Below, piece by piece: positions 61,584 to 64,000 of a DNA stretch of 64,000 nt. Within the stretch, counting starts at the first letter, position 1. Each line of letters starts with the position of its first letter. The notes below the pieces were generated by a model, which did no database searches, was not told the DNA's origin, and saw nothing but the letters and a program-made list of their open reading frames with translations. The position numbers were made by a program, and so were the translations under genes. Source of the stretch: ENR-C20 sp942493145 (GTDB lineage Bacteria; Bacillota; Clostridia; Acetivibrionales; DTU013); NCBI GenBank assembly GCA_942493145.1, contig OW818679.1, forward strand, positions 1,364,001-1,428,000. Reading direction: 5' to 3'.

Positions 61584-62609
61584 TTATTGACACAATGTAC
61601 AGAAAAATTCGTAGGATGCATGGGAAAGTGGAACGTTTTTCACGGTTGCTATGCCCAGCTTTCGGATGGGCATTTTCTCTACCGTTTCTATTTCGAACAA
61701 TTCGCCCGATTTGATAAGGTTTTCGGCACTTTCATAAAGGACATGTGCCACCCCGAGACCTATCCGTGCAAATTCTACAAGCAGCTCCATGCTTTCCAGC
61801 TCAATTTCGGGGATAACCTCCAGGCCTGAATTGAGAAAAAAACTATCCAGATTCCTTCTTGTTGAGCTGTCCTTCTGCAAAAGCAGAAGAGGTTGGGAGG
61901 CCAACTCGGAAAGTTTGATCCTGCGGCCCTTTAATTCCGAATACCTTGAAGAGGCGACGAAAATATCCCTCACCTCTCTGAAACCGACGATATCCATGGT
62001 ACCCATTGCAATATTTGCATTCCTGGTATGAATGGGATACCTGGAATCCCCGGAATCCGCGGATTCCCTGGAATTTGCGAATTCCTCGGAATCTGAGGAT
62101 TCCCTGGAATTTGCGAATTCCTCGGAATCTGAGGATTCCCTGGTTAATGCACCGGCAGGAAGTGTCACTATTCCGATGTCCACCTGACCGTTCATGAGGA
62201 TATCCATTATCTGCGGCGAGGTCCTGTTAACAAATTTGAATTTGATTTTGGGATGGAGCTTGATGAAATGTTCGAGGAAGGTAGTCAGGAAATACCGGCA
62301 ATTGGTATCGCCGACTCCTATCCTGATTTCTCCTGAACCAAGGGTTTGCATCTCTGAGAGCTTTCCCTCAGCAGCCTTGATGAAGTTGAAGGCCTGTTCA
62401 ACATGCCTGAACAAAATCTCGCCTTCATCGGTCAAAGTCACCTTTCTTGATTTGCGTATGAACAGACGGCTGCCAATTTTCTGTTCAAGACCTGCGATTG
62501 ACTGGCTGACGGCGGATTGGGAAATATAAAGTTGCCTTGCTGCTTCGGAAAAGCTTCCCGAATTGGCGGTGTGATAAAAGATCTTGTACAATTCAAAGTT
62601 TATATCCAT
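61584..62609 (-). CDS. LysR-family regulator with an internal 12-residue tandem repeat
   Basis: This 341-residue regulator starts at ATG 62609 behind GGAGG. The winged helix is residues 1-60 (FSEAARQLYISQSAVSQSIAGLEQKIGSRLF). The effector domain begins near residue 93. After GQVDIGIVTLP, residues about 157-191 form an insert made of two exact copies of RESSDSEEFANS plus a degraded third. The effector fold then continues (MGTMDIVGFREVRDIFVASS). The protein is about 45 residues longer than usual LysR because of the insert. The next gene, purL, is divergent; the 299-base gap shows no clear LysR dyad. Confidence 0.9.
   Translation of the reverse strand: MDINFELYKIFYHTANSGSFSEAARQLYISQSAVSQSIAGLEQKIGSRLFIRKSRKVTLTDEGEILFRHVEQAFNFIKAAEGKLSEMQTLGSGEIRIGVGDTNCRYFLTTFLEHFIKLHPKIKFKFVNRTSPQIMDILMNGQVDIGIVTLPAGALTRESSDSEEFANSRESSDSEEFANSRESADSGDSRYPIHTRNANIAMGTMDIVGFREVRDIFVASSRYSELKGRRIKLSELASQPLLLLQKDSSTRRNLDSFFLNSGLEVIPEIELESMELLVEFARIGLGVAHVLYESAENLIKSGELFEIETVEKMPIRKLGIATVKNVPLSHASYEFFCTLCQ
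62041..62143 (-). repeat. 36-base in-frame tandem repeat within the LysR gene
   Basis: The unit GGATTCCCTGGAATTTGCGA... (62061-62096) is repeated exactly at 62097-62132 and again for 11 bases at 62133-62143. Flanking bases at 62041-62060 look like older, shorter copies. The unit is built from GGAATTCC-like palindromic words, and its length keeps the reading frame. Confidence 0.9.
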
Positions 62610-62908
62610 AGGTTCCTCCACAGCCTGTAACTGTTCCTCCGCATTCAGCCTTACACCTGCCCGCCCCTGCTGCCATCAAATTAATTATAGGTCTTAAGCG
62701 TTGCCTTGAAACACTACCCAACCAATAATATGGGAAAGTTGAGTTATTATCTAATCAAAGCTTAACTAAAACATAAGTTTAATTAATATATAACATAAGT
62801 AATATTAATTTTACTAATATATTATAGCATAGTATAATTAGAGTGGAAAGAAGTAAATCGGGTAGCATAAAGCTATGTTAAATATATGGTTCGGGAGAGG
62901 TATGGAAA

Positions 62909-64000
62909 ATGGATACTAGAGTCAGAAGGCTGTATGTTGAGAAGAAAAAAGGCTTTGATGTTGAAGCCCACGGGATGTACCGGGATCTGAAGAACAACCT
63001 TGGGATCAAGGGGCTTGAAGGCCTCAGGATCATACACAGATATGACGTTTCGGGAATATCGGACGCCGAGTTTGCCAAGTCACGGAACACCATCTTTTCC
63101 GAACCACCTGTTGACTTGACATATGAGGGACTGCCGCCAATGGACCCGGGAGAAAAATTTTTTGCAGTGGAGTATCTACCCGGACAATACGACCAGCGTG
63201 CCGATTCAGCCTCGCAGTGCATCCAGATGCTCACCCTCAGCGACCGTCCCCAATGCAAGGCAGCAAAGCTCATTGCACTAAAAGGAAACATTTCCGAAGA
63301 AGACTACCTTAAAATAAAAGATTATTGTATTAATCCTGTTGAGAGTCATGAAGCGTCGCTGGAAATACCTGAAACCCTTGAGGTCGAGGTAACCCAACCC
63401 GAACAGGTCAAAACGATTGAGGGCTTTACAGGACTGGATGAAGAAGGCATAAAGGCTTTGTGGTCATATATGGGTCTAGCCATGTCAGTGGCGGATCTTG
63501 CTTTCTGCAGGGATTATTTCAAGGATGTTGAGAAACGTGACCCCACAATCACAGAGATAAGGCTCATCGATACCTATTGGTCCGATCACTGCCGTCATAC
63601 CACCTTCCTCACATCCATAGAAAATGTGGAATTTGATGAGGGCCAATTCAGCAATGTAATTAAAAAAGCCTTTGATGAATATATACAGTCGAGAAAATTC
63701 GTACATGGTGACAGGGAAGAGGAAAAGGATGTCAGCCTGATGGACCTTGCGACTATTGGCGCTAAGGAGCTTAAGAAAAAAGGTATGGTCCAGGATCTGG
63801 ACATATCGGATGAGATCAATGCCTGCAGTATCGTTGTCAATGCAAAGGTCAACGGCGTCTCAGAGGATTGGCTGGTGATGTTCAAGAACGAGACCCACAA
63901 CCATCCTACCGAAATTGAGCCCTTTGGCGGCGCTGCGACTTGTCTCGGCGGAGCGATAAGGGATCCTCTGTCTGGCCGTTCTTATGTATATCAGGCAATG
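62909..64000 (+). CDS. purL: Phosphoribosylformylglycinamidine synthase, N-terminal part
   Basis: The frame from ATG 62909, eight bases after GGAGAGG, is open for 364 codons to the end of the window. It begins MDTRVRRLYVEKKKGFDVEA. It includes DTYWSDHCRHTTF and FKNETHNHPTEIEPFGGAATCLGGAIRDPLSGR, the ATP/FGAR-binding signature of PurL. The PurS-like start and spacing fit the long single-chain form (about 1250 residues) found in Clostridia; the glutaminase domain would lie beyond the window. It catalyses step four of purine synthesis. The AT-rich 299 bases upstream lack a recognisable riboswitch or PurR box. Confidence 0.95.
   Translation, partial: MDTRVRRLYVEKKKGFDVEAHGMYRDLKNNLGIKGLEGLRIIHRYDVSGISDAEFAKSRNTIFSEPPVDLTYEGLPPMDPGEKFFAVEYLPGQYDQRADSASQCIQMLTLSDRPQCKAAKLIALKGNISEEDYLKIKDYCINPVESHEASLEIPETLEVEVTQPEQVKTIEGFTGLDEEGIKALWSYMGLAMSVADLAFCRDYFKDVEKRDPTITEIRLIDTYWSDHCRHTTFLTSIENVEFDEGQFSNVIKKAFDEYIQSRKFVHGDREEEKDVSLMDLATIGAKELKKKGMVQDLDISDEINACSIVVNAKVNGVSEDWLVMFKNETHNHPTEIEPFGGAATCLGGAIRDPLSGRSYVYQAM

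Noticed and set aside
62041..62143. Short direct repeats resembling a CRISPR array
   Set aside because: The 36-base units are contiguous without spacers, stay in frame in a LysR gene and have no cas genes nearby.
62610..62908. Riboswitch or PurR box before purL
   Set aside because: The gap is AT-rich but has no purine or ZTP aptamer core and no paired PurR boxes that I could recognise.

Overview
The window looks like a chromosomal segment of an anaerobic, low-to-mid GC Gram-positive bacterium of the class Clostridia. Signs of this are strong GGAGG ribosome binding sites with many TTG/GTG starts, sigma-A type promoters (TTGACA/TATAAT), a perfect CIRCE element, a guanine riboswitch, an AgrB/AgrD peptide-signalling pair, a class B sortase, and many oxygen-sensitive functions (corrinoid methyl transfer, two molybdopterin oxidoreductases with ferredoxin-type partners, radical SAM, ferredoxin-nitroreductase). 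No rRNA, tRNA, transposase, phage or CRISPR locus was seen. Species cannot be fixed from sequence alone.

Layout. 1-1.85 kb: end of a corrinoid methyl-transfer operon (corrinoid protein, URO-D/MtaA-type methyltransferase, SCP-2 domain protein). 1.9-7.6 kb: guanine riboswitch, xpt and a BMP-type nucleoside ABC importer, i.e. purine salvage. 7.7-9.6 kb: tocopherol-cyclase-like protein, small proteins, cold-shock protein. 9.8-10.8 kb: divergently arranged agrD (serine-type cyclic lactone pre-peptide) and agrB. 10.75-15.7 kb: LysR regulator divergent from a two-subunit molybdoenzyme related to pyrogallol-phloroglucinol transhydroxylase. 15.8-21.7 kb: aldo/keto reductase with Fe-S domain, HAD phosphatase, radical SAM protein, two tiny proteins, a metal-dependent cyclase-family hydrolase and two nitroreductases. 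22-30.8 kb: one giant cyclic beta-1,2-glucan synthase gene. 30.9-34.1 kb: MscS channel, TspO-like membrane protein, and OhrR divergent from glutathione peroxidase with mirrored operators. 34.2-39.6 kb: a second molybdoenzyme, a ferredoxin fused to a membrane-anchored alpha/beta hydrolase, and a shortened KdpD-like kinase with KdpE-like regulator.

39.7-52.8 kb is ordinary accessory and housekeeping content: bPH protein, MntP, MBL hydrolase, two SDRs, two MFS transporters, sortase B, DNA glycosylase, ferritin-like protein, a flavodoxin with a collagen-like insert, a 106-bp tandem duplication, and a lipase plus glycerol kinase pair. 53-56.9 kb is a zinc-uptake operon (znuA-znuC-znuB, a class IV aminotransferase, a Fur/Zur regulator). 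56.9-59.1 kb is htpG under a CIRCE/sigma-A promoter. The right end holds an acyl-CoA synthetase with an XRE-cupin regulator, a LysR regulator with an internal 12-residue tandem repeat, and the start of purL, which runs off the window.

The items most worth following up are the ferredoxin/hydrolase fusion, the transhydroxylase-like enzyme with altered active-site positions, the split and divergent agrB/agrD pair, the repeat-containing LysR and flavodoxin proteins, and the SCP-2 protein inside a methyltransferase operon.
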